A stretch of DNA of 64,000 nucleotides from Typha latifolia (Eukaryota; Streptophyta; Magnoliopsida; Poales; Typhaceae), in NCBI GenBank assembly GCA_019914945.1, contig CM034104.1, forward strand, positions 9,970,046 to 10,034,045, read 5' to 3'. The notes beneath the pieces were generated by a model. The model ran no database searches and had not been told where the DNA came from. It saw only the letters and a program-made list of their open reading frames with translations. Numbering within the stretch: the first letter of the stretch is position 1; every line of letters begins with the position of its first letter. The translations under genes and the position numbers were made by a program. Shown one piece after another: positions 34,986-46,380 of this stretch.

Positions 34986-35289
34986 ATCCACCACCACCCT
35001 TGGCCATCCTCCACCCTTTGATGACCATCGCACGTCGAATATTTTCCGATCTATTCCATTCAGACCTTTATCTACTATTTTGTTTATATCTTTTTATTCC
35101 TACTTCCGCTTTACGTGAAATTAAAACCATTAGAACTCTAACTTCCACCACCATTAAATTTTCATAATTTTCTTATGTCCATATTGGTCCAGATCTGGTC
35201 CGTAACACTGAACCAGTATGAAGACTAACCTAAAGGGTTATGTGAAGGCTTGCTGATGTGATTTGGACCCCACCGAGTCGTCTCGAGTA
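34986..35289. other. Unassigned sequence between retroelement pieces
   Basis: AT-rich, no coding signal. The end of open frame 34721-35167 runs into it by chance. It may be decayed LTR sequence. Confidence 0.35.
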
Positions 35290-36120
35290 TGGATACACCC
35301 CCTATGGGAGTCTACTCTTATTATTGTTTTAGTTGTTTCCTTTAGAAAATAAGGATTCTATATGTCTCGTTCAAATATGGGAGGGTCACATTCGAATGTC
35401 CCTTGTAAACACTTGCAGACATTCTTATCGATAGAGACTGCAATTTGTGCGTTTGAACACACTTGACCCATTCGAATGCCCACGTGCAGACGCTTGCATA
35501 CGTTCGCATCGGCAGAGAATGCGAATTCCACGTTCGACCCTGTTCGAACACGATCAGCGAGAATTCATTATTTTTAGGGTTATTATTTGTCATTTTTGGC
35601 TTATTTGTTTAGCCTCTTAAGGTGTGGATAGCAACCAAAATAATTATCATGAATGAATATTGATTTCCGTCCCTTCCCTTCCTTTCTACCCTAATCTTCC
35701 TTCCTCTTCATTCAAGCCCTAGTCATACGCCATCTCGATGCCGGTGATCTTCTAATCTCCCTCGTTTGTCGAGTCCTCCCTCCTCTTTGGGATCTCGACC
35801 ACTTCTTTTCCCACCTCCTTAGAATCTCAACCACTTCTTTCCCCTCATCCTTATCTCCTTAACACTACAATCCATCCATCCCATCACCATCTACCCATCA
35901 CCCTCACCATCACCCCCACTTTTGCATATCTTCATTCCAATTGCAGTCAAAATCTGCGAAGAGCATAATTACCAAAATCGTAGATCAGGAAGTTATGGAT
36001 CAACTACCTCTAGTTTCGTAATTTTCTATCTATGGTAAAATATTTGGTAATTATTTTCCTCCGACTGCTTGGGCTGCTTTCCAGCATTCGACCTTGATTG
36101 GGTAGCGAACGTATGATTCA
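35290..36120 (+). repeat. LTR of a chromovirus subfamily starting TGGATACACC
   Basis: Similar in layout to the TGATACAC LTRs, but with a TGGATACACC start and an end ...gtatgattca, about 830 bp. A PBS variant tggtatcaaagc lies at 36128-36139. Palindrome variants occur at 35365-35550 but are more decayed than in other copies. Confidence 0.68.
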
Positions 36121-36380
36121 TAATAAGTGGTATCAAAGCCATTGTTCCTCGGCCAGCATGCCAACAACCAGATCTATGGCATCGATACCCTATGAAGGCA
36201 CCTTCGCTAAGGGAGAGGCCATGAAGATTATCAGGATCGAGGCCAACCCTAACTTCATCGATCGGAACATCTCCAACGACCTCTATGGTCAACTCAGATC
36301 TGATTAAGATGTTTGTGGATATGATGGTGATACGATCACGGATCGAGGCATCTGTAGAACGTATTGAATCCAACCGCTGG
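36121..36380 (+). pseudogene. Gag N-terminal fragment after the TGGATACACC LTR
   Basis: A short open stretch (36098-36307, real start likely near 36150) encodes a charged N-terminal gag-like peptide of a different subfamily from its neighbours. A stop at 36306 and further stops end it. No pol follows. Confidence 0.45.
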
Positions 36381-36496
36381 TTCTTGGATATGGTGAATGA
36401 TTGGTTAGATGGAGGATGATTATGGAGGATTAAGGACCGATTCTTGGATATGGTGAATGATTGGTTAGATGGAGGATGATTATGGAGGATTAAGGA
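36381..36496. repeat. Near-perfect 60-bp tandem duplication
   Basis: The block beginning ttcttggatatggtgaatga occurs at 36381 and again at 36441 and is identical over at least 56 bases (to 36436 and 36496). The high identity inside old debris indicates a recent duplication. Confidence 0.95.
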
Positions 36497-37505
36497 TGAA
36501 TGGTAGAGATGGAATGGCTGTGGATGGTAGATGAAATTTGATGAAAGGGGATAGGGAAGATATGGAAGGATATTTAAGGAAATCTAGGAAAGAATTCGAA
36601 ATAGATGATGATTGAGGTCTAATTTGGATCTAAATATAGCCATATGTTCCGGGCTGATTTACCAAATATCAGATCATTGGATACTTATCAAATTTGGATA
36701 GAAGATAGATCATTGAGTCAGCTTTCCGAAATGGGGTTGTGGGATCGAGGGCGATATGTGGATTTCTAGATATCAAGGTTTTACTAAATACTCTGCTGCG
36801 ATCAGAATAGATCTAGAGGTGGATATTTTTGAGATAAATTCTGATCGATCTAACCATCCAAAAGATATGATATTCTAATAAGTTGTTCCTTGGAAGTCAA
36901 GGACCCAACAAAATCGAAATTAGGTCGATCGGATGAGTAGATCAAGAGTTATGGTGCAAATATTGACCGAAGATCAGATAGTTGCGAGATGGACGTGAAA
37001 GGTGGAACCTACGGATCGACGGGATGGAGGTTGTCGACGGATGGTGGAAGGCCTATGGGCGTGGGGAATTCCTTAGGATGTGGAGGAGGTGAATGAGATG
37101 GTGTGGGCTAGATCGGGGTGCTGCGCAAGGTAGAGAAGATGAGGGAGGAAGGAGTCAGCTCTCATGGTCGAGAAGGAACGACTAGTTGAATACGGGGCAG
37201 AGAGACATAACCATGATGAGTCAAGTCCTAGACTAATAGAAGTGGGACAAGTGGGCTCAAGCCAGTAGTTTCATAATTATTCATTATGATCCTTAAGTGA
37301 AGATCAGCCCTCCTATTTATAAGAGGGAGATACAAGTGGGCTTAGCCCATTACCCAATGTGGGACTAAACTAAAGCAAATGCAATAAGTAAATAAACAAA
37401 TAGAGTGGATAACTGTATTGAGCCCAGCCTAATACCTTTTGAGTGGACCAACTTGGTCTAAAGCCCATCTTTTAGATTGATCTAGCTCACCCGGATCATA
37501 TCAAT
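36390..37505 (-). repeat. Minus-strand LTR related to the non-autonomous element's LTR
   Basis: Read on the minus strand it begins TGATATGATCCGGGTGAG at 37505, directly after the purine tract ccttgaggacaaggtg (37531-37546, reverse-complemented). Its inner part shares U5-like wording with 19780-19850 and with 42240-42340. The left limit is approximate because it runs into the 60-bp duplication. Confidence 0.55.
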
Positions 37506-38234
37506 CCACCAAGCTTCCATACACCTTGTCCTCAAGGTGACTCGAGTCAAACTTATTGTGTTCGGTGGATCATCCTTAGTTGAGCTTGGATACTTGTACT
37601 CCTATTGGCCCAAGGTGGGATTCGGGTTCGTCTACATTGAGACTACTTGGTCTCGGGTGGTCAAACCAATTGACTCAATGTTAGTTTTGCTATAGAAATC
37701 TAGTGCATCCGATTGCGCTCGGGAGGTCGAGTTAGGTGTAGTTGGTGGATCCTAATTAGGTCCAACCAGTGACTCGAGTTAAGTTCAACTAGCCAAACTG
37801 ACTGTTGGTTGTGCTCATAATTGTACTGCCCACTCCATGAATTAGGACCCATGTCAAATGTGTCCTAGTATAAACAAACTCGACTTAAGTCAAGTATAGG
37901 GTTTCTGATGATGCTGGATTCAACCAAAGGGAAAGAAGGCCCAATCGATATGAAGACGAAGAACGAGGCATTTGTGTAGGGACTGTATGCCTCAACTTCC
38001 CACCCTTCAACGAAGGAGACCAACTCGATCGGGTTTATTGAGCGAAGCAATTCTTCGAATACTAAAGAACACCTAATGTAAAAAGGGTTTGTTGGCATCT
38101 TTCCATATTGAAAACATCGCCATTCAATAGTACCAGACCACATATCTAGCTTAGCCCTATCGAACATTGGAGGAGTTCGTGGATGTTATTTGAATCTGAT
38201 TTGGACCCTCCAGTTATGAAGATTTCTAGGCTGT
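37506..38234 (-). mobile_element. 3' internal debris of the minus-strand element, with an unassigned open frame
   Basis: Adjacent to the minus-strand LTR and its purine tract, this should be the 3' internal end of that element. An open frame (38167-37865, 100 codons, minus) encodes a mixed hydrophobic/aromatic sequence that I do not recognise. It does not show the chromodomain wording seen in the other copies. It may be an old coding fragment or chance. Confidence 0.35.
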
Positions 38235-40680
38235 TCTTACTAGGTTAACCCAAAGGACTATAGTGAGAGCATATCAAGAGGAGTTCGAGCATGTTAGCAG
38301 TCGAGTACGGGGCTAGTCGGATTCCCAACTCAAGAGCACATTCATTAGTGGCCTTAGGCGAGACATTCAAGCCGGAGTGAAGGCTACTCGACCAACAACA
38401 TTACTGGAGGCTTTTGCAATAGCTCACTGATACATTTAGTTAGGATCTTTTCTTATTGCATTAGTTGTTTATGTTCATTAAAATAAAATTTCTATAGGTC
38501 ATGTTCGAACGCAGGAGGGGTCATGTTCGAATGCCCTTGCGAACGCCTGCATCAGGTTCACAAATACGAGAAACGTGTAATGCCCGTTCGAATGCGGTTG
38601 AGCGCGTTCAAACGCTTGCATCGCGTTTGCACATACAGAGGACGCCTTTTGTGCGTTCGAACGCAATCGGGCGCATTCGAACGTGATCGGCGGGAATCCT
38701 CTGGAATTAGGGTTACTTATTGTTTTAGAACTTGTTGGCTGGCCTCTCTATATATGTGAATGATAGCCAAATTCATTATGCTATTGTAATATTAATTTCT
38801 TGCCTCTCTATCATCTATCTACCCTAATCTCCTTCCTCCCAATTCACCATCCTTCAACCTCTACCGTTGACAAGGTTTCTCCTAACTTCTAATCTTCCTC
38901 GACTGTCGAGCCACCCCTATTCTTTGGGATCTCTACCACTTCGTTCCCTTCGTCTATATCCCTTAATCACATCCACCATCCACATCCATCTCCATACCCA
39001 TCCATAACCTTAACATCCACTCCACCCATCACCACCACCATCACCCACGTTATTTTGTATTTCCATCCCAGTTGCAGTTTGAATCTGCGAAGGGCGTAAA
39101 TATGAAAGTTGTATATAAGGGAGTTACGGATCGATTCCACATTTTTGTAATTTTCTGACTACGAGAGAATATCTGGTGAATATTTTTCCTCGGTTGCGCG
39201 GACTGCTTTCTGCAATAAATTTAGATCTTTAAGGAATTGTTCCGTGACTTATCACTCACTTGATGGAAGAGAAGCTTCGAGAGCTTTAGATAGCGATAAA
39301 AGAGGGATAGAGCACCACGGAATTTAGAGGAGTGCCTCGGTAAACCGTAGCTACACATCATGTGTTAACACCTCCAACAGGTGCCAGAATGCCTCCACGA
39401 CCACAACCAGAGGTGAGGGGACCTCTCCAAACTACCTTGAGGAGATTTACCCCAGCCCAAGTTGAAGAAAGAAGAGCTAAAGAGCTGTGTTTTTATTGCT
39501 ATGAGCGATTAACCCCTAGGCACAAATATGCCTGACCATCGATCACGGTGATGGTATTGGACGAAACTGAGGATGTGGAGGAAGATGAAATGGTGGAAGG
39601 TGAACTAGAGGATTTGGAAGAAGACCAAGAAGCATTAGAGAGCTGTGAGGAGGTCCATGCCGAGATATCCATGCATGCCTACACTGGCGCTAATGCATCT
39701 AGGACGTTGCAGGTCGATGGCACGATGAAGAATCAAACAGTGAGGTCCTCATTGACACTGGTAGCACCCACAACTTCATGGATGAGCATGTGGTCAAGAA
39801 GATAGGGATGGCTACAGACGCTACCTTAGGATTCGATGTAGCTTTGGGAGATGGCACGACGCTCCGGGCGAACGACGTACGCCGAGGGGTTCTTTTGAAG
39901 ATTCAGGGCAATTCTTTCACCTTGGATCTTCACCCAATGGTCTTGTGAGGGGCTGACATTGTATTGGGGACTCAATGAATGCAAAGTTTGGGCCCGATGA
40001 CCTTTGACTTCTCAAAAATATGGATAGACTTCAGACAAAGTGGCATGCGAGTGTGGTTAGACAAAATTCGATCGCGGCTTGGAGCCGAACTTCAACCAAT
40101 GGTGGGACTGCCAAAGGCCGGATGCCGTGGACTTCTAATGCAATTAATCCATAACCAAGGCGGTTTGCTGCTGGACCGCAGATGCATTCGAGTGTCAGCA
40201 AATGATGGGTTGCGGCAGAAATTGTTAGAGCACTTCCACCAAACTCTAGAGGCTAGTCATGAGGGTGTCTTGAGGACTTATATGAGGATATCACAGAGTT
40301 GCACATGGCTAGGATTGAGGCGCAATGTGAGGAGTTTTGTCTGTGCTTGCAAAGTTTGTAAAAGGCCTAAGACAACCACATTGAAATCGGCTAGATTACT
40401 TCAGCCTTTACCTATATCAGACCATGTTTGGGAAGACATTTCTATAGATTTCATAGAGGATCTTCCGCTGATATGTGGTTATTTAGTTATTTTTGTGGTC
40501 ATTGATAGGTTGAGCAAGTATGCGCAATTTTCGGCGTTGTCATATCCATTTTCAGTCAAGTTAGTGGCTAAAATTTTTGTGAGAGATGTTGCTTGGTTAC
40601 ATAGCATGCCATGCATAATTATCTCAGATCGTGATCGTGTATTTATGAGCGACTTTTGGATGGAGTTTTTCAGATTGTAG
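38235..40680 (+). pseudogene. Deleted chromovirus: gag, protease and integrase, with RT/RNase H lost
   Basis: Gag sequence (38235-38427) is interrupted by a solo LTR and resumes at 39260. A zinc-knuckle-like segment (about 39483-39535, 'CFYCYERLTPRH') follows, then a protease with an intact Asp-Thr-Gly (Asp codon 39754-39756). The frame 39979-40680 reads from the post-protease 'LQSLGPMTFDF'-type block straight into the integrase HHCC and DDE core, so RT and RNase H are deleted cleanly at about 40150. The 233-codon open frame has survived without stops. Confidence 0.8.
38428..39254 (+). repeat. Solo LTR with perfect 5-bp target-site duplication, inserted in gag
   Basis: An 827-bp LTR (TGATACATTT...GACTTATCA) is flanked by CTCAC at 38423-38427 and 39255-39259. 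Removing it rejoins the gag frame ('EAFAIA' on the left, 'MEEKLREL' on the right). No internal sequence remains, as expected after LTR-LTR recombination. Confidence 0.9.
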
Positions 40681-41340
40681 GAGACTCGATTGAACTTTAG
40701 TTCAGCCTACTATCCACAGATGGATGGCCAAACCGAGGTGGTCAATCGAGGCATTGAGTAGGTTTATGATCGAACGGAGGTGGACTTAGCTTTGATGGAT
40801 CGAGATGCCATATTGAGAAGGTTGTATACCCATCTTAAATTTACTTAAAACCGCATGAAACAGATTTATGATCGCAACCAAAGGGAGTAGGAGTTCGACA
40901 TCGACAATTGAGTGTTTGTGAGGGTGCAACCATATCGATAGATGACCTTGTGTCCGATGCAAAACTAGAAATTAGCACATCGCTACCTTGCTCTGTTTCG
41001 GGTGTTAGAGCATATTGGTCCAGCTGCATATCATTTGGAGCTGCCGGAAGGATCGAGAGTGTATCTTGTCTTCCATGTTTTATTGCTGAGGGAGCAAATT
41101 GGAGATTATGAGGTAGTTGGATCAATTCTACTAGAGCAATTGGAGGAGACAGAGATCGTAGAGCCAGTTCGTGTACTTGTTAGGCGCCGACAATGTCATG
41201 GAACCAGATTAGAGATGGAGATTCTAGTCGAGTGGCTTGGCAAGCCATCCGATAAGGCGACATGGGAGTTGGAGATGGATATTTTGGAGCATTTCCCCGA
41301 ATTTTTACCTTGAGGACAAGGTGGGGGAAGCGTGGCGGGC
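40681..41340 (+). pseudogene. Integrase C-terminus and chromodomain of the deleted chromovirus
   Basis: The integrase Glu region ('GQTEVVNRG', about 40727-40756) is followed by a small deletion, then the C-terminal fold. The open frame 41002-41313 encodes the chromodomain ('ILVEWLGKPSDKATWE'). The tract ttgaggacaaggtgggggaag lies immediately before the LTR at 41341. A few stops are present (about 40679 and 40847). Confidence 0.78.
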
Positions 41341-42061
41341 TGATACACTTAGTTAGGGTCTTTTCTTATTACATTAGTTATTTGTTTTCATTAAAATAAA
41401 TTTTCTATATGTCACATTCGAACGCGGTTGGCGACGTATTCGAACGTATTTGTGAACGCCTACATCAGGTTTGCAAATGCAGAGAATGCGAAAGCACGTT
41501 CGAATGCAGTCGGGCGCGTTCGAACGCAGTCGGGCGCGTTCGAACGCGGTCGGGCACGTTCGAACGCCTTCATCTCGTTTGCATCGACAAAGAACGTCTT
41601 TTGTGCGATCGAACACAATCGAGTGCGTTCGAACGCGATCGACTAGAATCTTCTAGAATTAGGGTTAATAGTTGTATTTTGGCTTGTTGGCTAGCCTCTA
41701 TAAAGGTGTGAATGGCAGCCAAAATCATTATGCTATTGGATTATTAGTTTTTTGCCTCCTATCTTCTCTCTATTTTCTCTACCCTAATCGCCCTCCTCCC
41801 TCTTCACCAACCTACCACCTTTACCATTGGCAAGGTCTCTCCTAACTTATAATCTCCCTCGTCTGTCGAGTCCTCCCTCTTCTTTGGGATCTCGACCACT
41901 TCTTTCCCTTCATCTTCATCACTTAAATAACATCTACCATCCACCTTCATCTCCATTATCATCCATAACCTTAACATCCACTCAACCCGTCACCACCACC
42001 ATCACTCACATTATATTGTGTTTTCGTCACCACCACCATCACCTACGCTATATAATGTTTT
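41341..42061 (+). repeat. 3' LTR of the deleted chromovirus (truncated)
   Basis: Starts TGATACACTTAGTTAGGG right after the polypurine tract. It has the densest palindrome cluster in the window (41416-41640, several GCGTTCGAACGC copies spaced about 20 bp apart). The last part of U5 is missing and the sequence switches to a minus-strand LTR near 42062. Open frames 41409-41711, 41428-41646 and 41471-41656 are artefacts of the palindromes. Confidence 0.78.
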
Positions 42062-43895
42062 GAGGGTTCGCCGCTACACCAATAGCACGGGCAATGAGTA
42101 AGAGATATGACTTGATTGAATGAGGTCTTGCTCCAACATCTTGGCTACCATCTTGGAGATAACTAATACGATCTCCCCTTTAGGTGAAGGTTTGATCTAT
42201 CTCGATTTTCAGATCTAAACACGATCTGACATGGAACTTTGAAAAGAGATCTTGAAAGATACAGCCATCGAATCGATGTGAAATTTTTATATGTTGTAGC
42301 CCTTGAAAAGAACCTTCCAACAAATCTAGTTTCAAGTGAATCAGACTGTGGGATCTCGAAATATTATCTAATCAGTAGACAAACACCAAAGAGTCCGTCT
42401 TTGGACCCGTGGATGGAGGCATGAGATCCTTGATGATGGTGGAGGATGGTGGACCGGCGATAATGGGGTGGCACCAGTGAGTAAGTGGAGGTGGAAGGGT
42501 TATGGATGATGGAAGGGTTAGGGCAAAGTGATAGATAGATTGGACGAAGGGGGAGTGGGCCACCCCTAAGGGCCTAGGGTGATTGGTCGGTCGAGGGAGA
42601 ATAGAAGCGGCGTCGACGGGGAATGAGAGAACGAGAGAGAAAAAGACGAAGGAGTCAAGGGCAAAACTCAATTCATTCAATAATCATTCCATGGTTTCTA
42701 TCCACACCTTTAGAGGCTAACCAAACAATTCAAAAATGATAATTATTAACCCTAAAATAGTAGATTTTTTTTATTGTGTTGGAACGCGTCCGATTGCGTT
42801 CGACGCATATTTTGCGTTCTCTGTATTTGTGAACCTGATGCAGGCGTGTACAAGCGCATTCGAACGCACTCTATCCACGTTGTGGTGGCGGTCGGCAGGG
42901 ATGGAAGGCTGAAGTTCACCCAAAAAATGAAATCTTTAGGTCCTTCTTCTTTGTCCCGTTGTAGCCACGACAAGGAGCCTTCGGTCATCTGGAATACGAA
43001 AATAGCTGCCGGTGAGGTTCCTCTTGAGGTGGCAGTGGTTGACTTGTGTGGAAGGCTGATGTTGACAAAAACAAAATCTTCATCTCCTCCTTCTTCATTT
43101 AGTCGCAGCCATGGCAGTAAGCTTTCGGCTGTCTCGGTGAGAAAAGCAGCAGCCCACGAGGTCTTTACAAGACTGTCAGCGGCCGGTGCTGCTATGGGTG
43201 GAAGATCGCAGCCTTCTCCTTCGAGTTGTAGCTCGATAGGGAGTTGCAACGTCATCTTCAGTGACGACACTATTGCGGTCGACTGTCGATTCATCGAGGA
43301 GAATGGTGGAAGGTCGTTGGAGGCCATACGCGATTTCTTCCTAGTTGCTGACTCGCCGTGGTTGCAGGTGTAAGGCTACCCAAGTGTCAGAACTCGCAGT
43401 TCCTGATCATCTCCCTCACCACTAATGAGGATTCCTAATGAGGGATATCTAGCGACCATGCGTGATCTTCCTCCATTCAGTAGTGGTTCGCACGGTTGTC
43501 AACTCATCGAAGAACTCCGTTCTGACATCGAAAGAACCTTTCCAACCATCAAGCTCGCCGGAGGCTAACCAAACAATTCAAGAATGGTAATTATTAACCC
43601 TAAAATAGTAGATTTTCGCCGATCGCGTTCGAACGCGCCCGATTACGTTCTCTGTATTTGTGAACCTAATGCAGGCATGCACAAGTGCGTTTGAACGCAC
43701 TCCATCCACGTTGGAACGCGCTTGATGGTATTGGAACGCATATTTTGCGTTCTCTGTTTTTGCGAACATGATGCAAGCGTTCACAAGCGCGTTCGAACGC
43801 ACTTTATTCGCATTTGAACGCGACATACAGGAAACTTATTTTTCTATAAAATAAACACTAAAACAAGAATAGAAGACACCCATAAAGTGTATCCA
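42062..43895 (-). repeat. Minus-strand LTR with partial duplication and an inserted foreign segment
   Basis: Read on the minus strand it starts TGGATACACTTTATGGG at 43895. The U3 part containing 'ggctaaccaaacaattcaa' (plus-strand wording) occurs twice, at about 42716-42885 and 43563-43730, with a 677-bp unrelated segment between. The left part (42062-42450) matches U5-like wording of the non-autonomous element's LTR. The boundaries are approximate. Confidence 0.6.
42886..43562. other. Foreign segment inside the LTR, open on both strands, internally repeated
   Basis: It has a higher GC content than the neighbouring LTR sequence. A plus-strand frame (42774-43373, 199 codons) and a minus-strand frame (43327-42752, 191 codons) overlap through it. 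A diverged repeat with a period of about 150 bp is visible (units near 42895-42995 and 43045-43140, shared 'tggaaggctga'). On the minus strand the two units encode similar peptides with 'FVFVNISLP' and 'FIFWVNFSLP'. I do not recognise the protein. It could be a captured host exon or low-complexity filler. Confidence 0.5.
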
Positions 43896-44260
43896 TGCTC
43901 AAGACGTCATTGGTGAAGTCCAAATCGTATCAATAACTTCTTTTTGCACATGTGGATACCGATATGGCCTCACATTCACCAGTGCAGCCCCGGGCACAAT
44001 CTCTATGCAATGGTCCACCGTTCTCCTTGGTGGCAACTCCTTTCGATCCTCAAACAGTCCAGCAAATTTGTCTAATAAATTAGACAGCTCGATGGTAGTG
44101 TCTTGACTCATTTGAGGGTTATCTCCTAGTGGTCCTAACTGAAGAAGATAGGCCAAATCACTCGTACATGGCAGCCCCACCATTGGCTACATCGTTGGAA
44201 TTGGCTGAGTACGAATGCCATCAAACCGCACCTCCTTGTTTCCTTAGTTAAATTTCATCC
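43896..44260 (-). pseudogene. Chromovirus pol fragment (start of RT)
   Basis: The minus-strand frame 44183-43899 encodes the linker and N-terminus of RT ('LLDKFAGLFE' and 'VRPYRYPHVQKEV'). It stops where the minus-strand LTR begins at 43895, so the rest of RT, RNase H and integrase are absent. Confidence 0.78.
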
Positions 44261-45035
44261 ACATGCTCCGAAAATCAAAGGTGACGAGTCCCAAGCTTTG
44301 TAACTATTGTGTGCCTAGGACAATATCTGCTCCTTGCAATGCCAATGGATACATGTCCACAATGATGTCGTGTCCTTACACTCGTATACCGACCCGACGA
44401 CACAAGCTCTGCGCTTTAAGCTTCGTGCTGTCTCCAATAGCAACATCAAACACCGCGGTCAGTTCAACATCCAAGCCCAATCTCCTCACTAACCTCTCGT
44501 CTAGAATGTTATGTGTACTTCCGGAATCGATGAGGATATGCACACAAATGTTTTCTAATGAGTCCGTCTACCCATAATGTCCTCAACGTGGAAGTACCCG
44601 AATATGCATGCATTGATATTTCAGCTTGGATATATTCCTCCACGCCCTCCTGAAAGGCCTCCTCATGGACCTCCTCTGAACACTCTCCATCACCTACGAC
44701 CTCATCGTCCTCCTCGAGACCGTCGATGAGCATCACACTCCCGATCGGTGAGGATATATCCAAGCACACAATGTTGTGTGTACTCCTAGAATCGATGAGG
44801 ATATGAACACAATGTTTTCTAACGAGTCTGTTTACCCGTAATGTCCTCGGTGTGGAAGTACTCGAATATGCATGCATCGATATTTCAGCTTAGATATATT
44901 CCTCCGCGCCCTGCTCAAAGGCCTCCTCATGGACTTCCTCTAAACATTCTCCATCACCTACAACCTCATCGTCCTCCTCGAGACCGTCGATGAGCATCGC
45001 ACTCCCAATCGGTTTGGAACACCGATGACCTAGGG
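44261..45035 (-). pseudogene. Protease region with a 265-bp tandem duplication
   Basis: The gag-protease junction is present twice (about 44505-44770 and 44771-45035, period about 265 bp), seen in repeats of 'gatgaggatatg' and of the acidic linker-coding stretch. The catalytic motif in one copy reads Asp-Ser-Arg instead of Asp-Ser-Gly. The other copy is out of frame. The minus frame 44877-44509 crosses the duplication. Confidence 0.72.
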
Positions 45036-46380
45036 TGAAACTTTCATCACATCAAAAGCAAAGGCCCTTCGCTCTTCGCTCCTCCACTAGGGCAAGTGTG
45101 AGAGTTTGAACGAGGGTCTTGTACCTCCTCTAACATCGAAAGAAGATCTCAAAGGTGGTCGTGGTCTAGTACTCGCAGCTTCTATCTTTGAACCCGCAGA
45201 ATTTTCAGCTAGCGTTCTAGGTGCAAACCATCCATCACAGTTGCCCCAACTTGTTTTCACTGCCATCTTGAGAGTCTTATACTTTTGCTCCATCCTCATG
45301 GCCTTCTCAAAGGCCTCCTCAAGAGTGGTAGGACAAAGAGCATGAACATCTGCCTTTATCTCTTCTGCCCTGAAATAAATGTACTCATCAATGTCGGTTT
45401 GGGCCAAGGTGGCTCACAACGACTACTAACTCTTTTAAATTCAGCTTAGTACTCCAATACAGTCATCCTCTGAACCATCTTGCTTAATGTGGCAGCAAAA
45501 TCTTCATATGCTGCTGTCCCAAATTTGCATGTAATCCTCCTACAAAAGTCAGTCCAACCGGTAAATCCTCCACCACGAATAATCGATCGATACCAATGCA
45601 ATGCTGTTCCTTGGAGGTGAAAGCTTGGCATCTAGACCTTTGTGTCCTCCGCTGTCCCTTAACAATCAAAGTATTGTTCAACTTGAAACACCCAATCCGT
45701 CAGATCACCGCCTTGAAATTTTGGGAAATCTAAGCGTGCGGTTCTCCCTCTGATAGCATTGTCGGGTTCGCAAAAAATCCTTGGTTTAAGTTTGAATCTT
45801 TGTGCCTGTTGATCTCCTTCTCTAAATCCTTGAGCATGTCCATCACCATCTCCGAAGGGATCAACCTCAATCTCAAAGAGCCAATCCTCCTCATCGACGA
45901 AGCGCACTAGTGCCGCTCGCCTTTTGGGTTCCACCACTATCGATCTTAGGTTTTGTATTAGAGGTGGGGGATGATGTATGGGCATAGGTAAAAGAGGATC
46001 ATTGACACTAACATGTCGCATCTCGACCTGTGGGGTATCGGTTCGGTGTGGTCCCACCCCAGGTCCTTCTTGAGACATCAATCTTCGTCGAGGAGATGAC
46101 AAAGCCGATCGGTTCATAACATATTTCTTTAAAGCATTATGATCACTCTGCATTGTGTCAACCCTATGCAGCAATGTTTGGAGCATGCCCCTAAGTTTAT
46201 CTACCAAGCTCATATTCACACCCATGGAAGTTAGTTGACTCGGTCCTGCCGTGGTCGCTCCAAAAGAATCGGCCTCACGGTTAGGGTTATCGTGGGTTGA
46301 GTCTTCCCTTGTCGGTGTGCTCACTATTGGTCTCCTTGTCGACGTCATCTTCCTTATTTTAACCATTAATGGAGGTCTGA
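45036..46380 (-). pseudogene. Chromovirus gag remnant, relatively well preserved
   Basis: The longest gag frame in the window runs 46366-45659 (about 235 codons) from the N-terminal 'MVKIRKMTSTRR' through a charged middle part to 'LTDWVFQVEQYF'. It continues after a stop in frames 45631-45446 ('ALHWYRS') and 45407-45087 ('TLEEAFEKAMRMEQK'). It matches the gags at 27180, 33675 and 51340 by eye and makes the best reference for them. Confidence 0.82.

Noticed and set aside
42372..42680. 102-codon minus-strand frame as a host gene
   Set aside because: It lies in the pyrimidine-rich R/U5 part of a minus-strand LTR. Similar frames occur in every LTR (for example 26635-26976, 32214-32501).
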